Positions 62,529 through 64,000 of a DNA stretch of 64,000 nucleotides are shown here, piece by piece; position 1 is the first letter of the stretch; every line of letters begins with the position of its first letter. The notes under the pieces were generated by a model that had not been told where the DNA came from, ran no database searches, and worked only from the letters and a program-made list of their open reading frames with translations. The stretch is from Sphingobium chungbukense (GTDB lineage: Bacteria; Pseudomonadota; Alphaproteobacteria; Sphingomonadales; Sphingomonadaceae). Both the position numbers and the translations under genes were made by a program. The stretch covers positions 1-64,000 of the forward strand of contig NZ_LBIC01000003.1 of assembly GCF_001005725.1 (NCBI RefSeq), in the 5' to 3' direction.

Positions 62529-64000
62529 ATGACTACGCAATATCCCCTTCTTCCCCTGCGCGACATCGTCGTCTTCCCGCAGATGATCGTGCCGCTGTTC
62601 GTAGGCCGCGACAAAAGCGTGTCCGCGCTCGAATCGGCGATGGAAGGCGACAAGGAAATCTTCCTCGTTTCCCAGCTCGACCCCGCAGAGGATGATCCGG
62701 GTCAGGATTCGCTCTACGATACCGGCGTCATAGCCGTGGTCCTGCAATTGCTGAAGCTGCCCGACGGCACGGTCCGCGTGCTGGTGGAGGGCAAGCAGCG
62801 CGCCCGGCTTGGCGGCATCGCCAATGCCGATGGCCATATGGTTGCCGATGTGACCGAGGTCGAGGAACTGGCCGCCGAAGGGCCGGAAGCCGCCGCGCTG
62901 ATGCGTTCGGTGGCCGAGCAGTTCGAAAATTACGCCAAGCTCAACAAGAAGCTGCCCGCCGAAACGCCGGTGCAGTTGCGCGAGATTGAGGATGCGGGCC
63001 GCCTGGCCGACGCGATCGCCGCCAACATCAACGTCAAGGTGGCCGACAAGCAGTCGCTGCTGGTCGAGGCCGATCCGGTCAAGCGCCTCGAAATGGTCTT
63101 CGCCTTCATGGAGGGCGAACTCGGCGTGCTCCAGGTCGAGAAGAAGATTCGCGGCCGCGTGAAGCGGCAGATGGAGAAGACCCAGCGCGAATATTATCTG
63201 AACGAGCAGTTGAAGGCGATTCAGCGCGAGCTGGGCAATGGCGAAGGCGAGGAAGGCGACGAGCTTGCCGAACTGACCGAGAAGATCGCCAAGGCCAAGC
63301 TCAGCAAGGAAGCCCGCGCCAAGGCGACGGCTGAGCTGAAGAAGCTCAAGGGCATGCAGCCCATGTCCGCCGAAGCGACGGTCGTGCGCAACTATCTCGA
63401 CGTGCTGCTCGGCCTGCCCTGGGGCAAGAAGGGCAAGGTCAAGACCGACCTCAAAAAGGCGCAGGCGATCCTGGACGAGGATCATTTCGCGCTGGAGAAG
63501 GTCAAGGACCGGATCATCGAATATCTGGCCGTTCAGGCGCGCACCAACAAGCTGAAGGGGCCGATCCTGTGCCTCGTCGGCCCTCCGGGCGTCGGCAAGA
63601 CCTCGCTTGGCCGTAGCATCGCGAAAGCCACGGGCCGCGAATTCGTACGCCAGTCGCTGGGCGGCGTGCGCGACGAAGCGGAAATCCGCGGCCACCGCCG
63701 GACCTATATCGGCTCGCTGCCCGGCAAGATCGTGACCAACCTCAAGAAGGCCGGGACGATGAACCCGCTCTTCCTGCTGGATGAGATCGACAAGCTGGGT
63801 CAGGATTTCCGGGGCGATCCGGCTTCCGCGCTGCTGGAGGTGCTGGACCCCGAACAGAACAGCAAGTTCCAGGATCATTATCTGGAGATCGATGTCGATC
63901 TTTCGGACGTGATGTTCGTGACGACCGCCAACTCGCTGAATTTGCCGCAGCCCTTGCTCGACCGCATGGAGATCATCCGGCTCGAGGGCTATACCGAGGA
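62529..64000 (+). CDS. lon: Lon protease, N-terminal part (cut by window end)
   Basis: 490 codons visible, starting [17 protein letters not shown] at 62529. LON N-terminal substrate domain, then the coiled coil ([22 protein letters not shown]), then the AAA+ domain with Walker [10 protein letters not shown] and Walker [14 protein letters not shown]. The protease domain with its Ser-Lys dyad lies beyond 64000. Upstream 62400-62528 holds the likely promoter. Confidence 0.97.
   Translation, partial: MTTQYPLLPLRDIVVFPQMIVPLFVGRDKSVSALESAMEGDKEIFLVSQLDPAEDDPGQDSLYDTGVIAVVLQLLKLPDGTVRVLVEGKQRARLGGIANADGHMVADVTEVEELAAEGPEAAALMRSVAEQFENYAKLNKKLPAETPVQLREIEDAGRLADAIAANINVKVADKQSLLVEADPVKRLEMVFAFMEGELGVLQVEKKIRGRVKRQMEKTQREYYLNEQLKAIQRELGNGEGEEGDELAELTEKIAKAKLSKEARAKATAELKKLKGMQPMSAEATVVRNYLDVLLGLPWGKKGKVKTDLKKAQAILDEDHFALEKVKDRIIEYLAVQARTNKLKGPILCLVGPPGVGKTSLGRSIAKATGREFVRQSLGGVRDEAEIRGHRRTYIGSLPGKIVTNLKKAGTMNPLFLLDEIDKLGQDFRGDPASALLEVLDPEQNSKFQDHYLEIDVDLSDVMFVTTANSLNLPQPLLDRMEIIRLEGYTE

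Noticed and set aside
1-64000. CRISPR array
   Set aside because: No regularly spaced direct repeats and no cas genes were seen.

Overview
The window looks like a sphingomonad (Alphaproteobacteria, Sphingobium/Sphingomonas type). It is GC-rich, carries MucR/Ros and NrdR homologues, and has the ffs-dnaX-ybaB order. Direct-repeat LexA boxes of the GAAC-N7-GAAC form, typical of Alphaproteobacteria, sit next to an imuA-imuB-dnaE2 cassette.

Layout. Bases 1 to about 40425 read as the end of an integrative (conjugative) element, and 40425 to 64000 as chromosome. The boundary is a tRNA-Lys(TTT) gene on the minus strand. Its 3' end faces a P4-type tyrosine integrase (38963-40216), so the element lies to the left and its other end is outside the window.

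(1) 1-12815 is ICE backbone: the C-terminus of an ArdC-like antirestriction protein, DUF2958, a ParB-like protein, MucR, a thermonuclease, DUF736, several small ICE proteins, and a tightly overlapping mobilisation operon (ribbon-helix-helix protein, TraD coupling protein, MobF relaxase/helicase TraI, lytic transglycosylase, small HTH protein). The mating-pore genes are not in this window.

(2) 12816-21000 is cargo. A DarG-like macrodomain gene is followed by a DarT-like toxin gene split by a complete IS66 element with an 8-bp target duplication. After it come a canonical SRAP/YedK protein, a DUF4238 protein, a PIN-like protein and a two-helix membrane protein.

(3) 21100-28840 holds an SDR oxidoreductase with its TetR repressor and a double palindromic operator, then the SOS mutasome imuA-imuB-dnaE2. 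Divergent from the mutasome is a second SRAP homologue that has lost every residue expected to be catalytic. Two LexA boxes lie between them.

(4) 28890-38440 is a defence cluster: an FRG-domain operon, a Shedu-like (DUF4263) nuclease, an unrecognised PD-(D/E)XK-like protein, and a three-gene Lamassu/Ddm-type operon with a SIR2 effector (SIR2 protein, small LmuC-like protein, SMC-like ATPase with zinc hook).

(5) 40500-64000 is core chromosome: folK, family 5 uracil-DNA glycosylase, the agmatine-to-putrescine genes aguA/aguB, an LprI-like gene split by an IS256-family element (8-bp duplication), two exported peptidases, rpsD, chorismate mutase, trmJ, nrdR, glyA, rpiB, an HPP/CBS membrane protein, two tandem cysteine desulfurases with a ferredoxin, a class A beta-lactamase, SRP RNA, dnaX, ybaB and the start of lon. 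trmJ and dnaX each carry a single-base frameshift that looks like one missing base. Because dnaX is essential, assembly error should be considered first.
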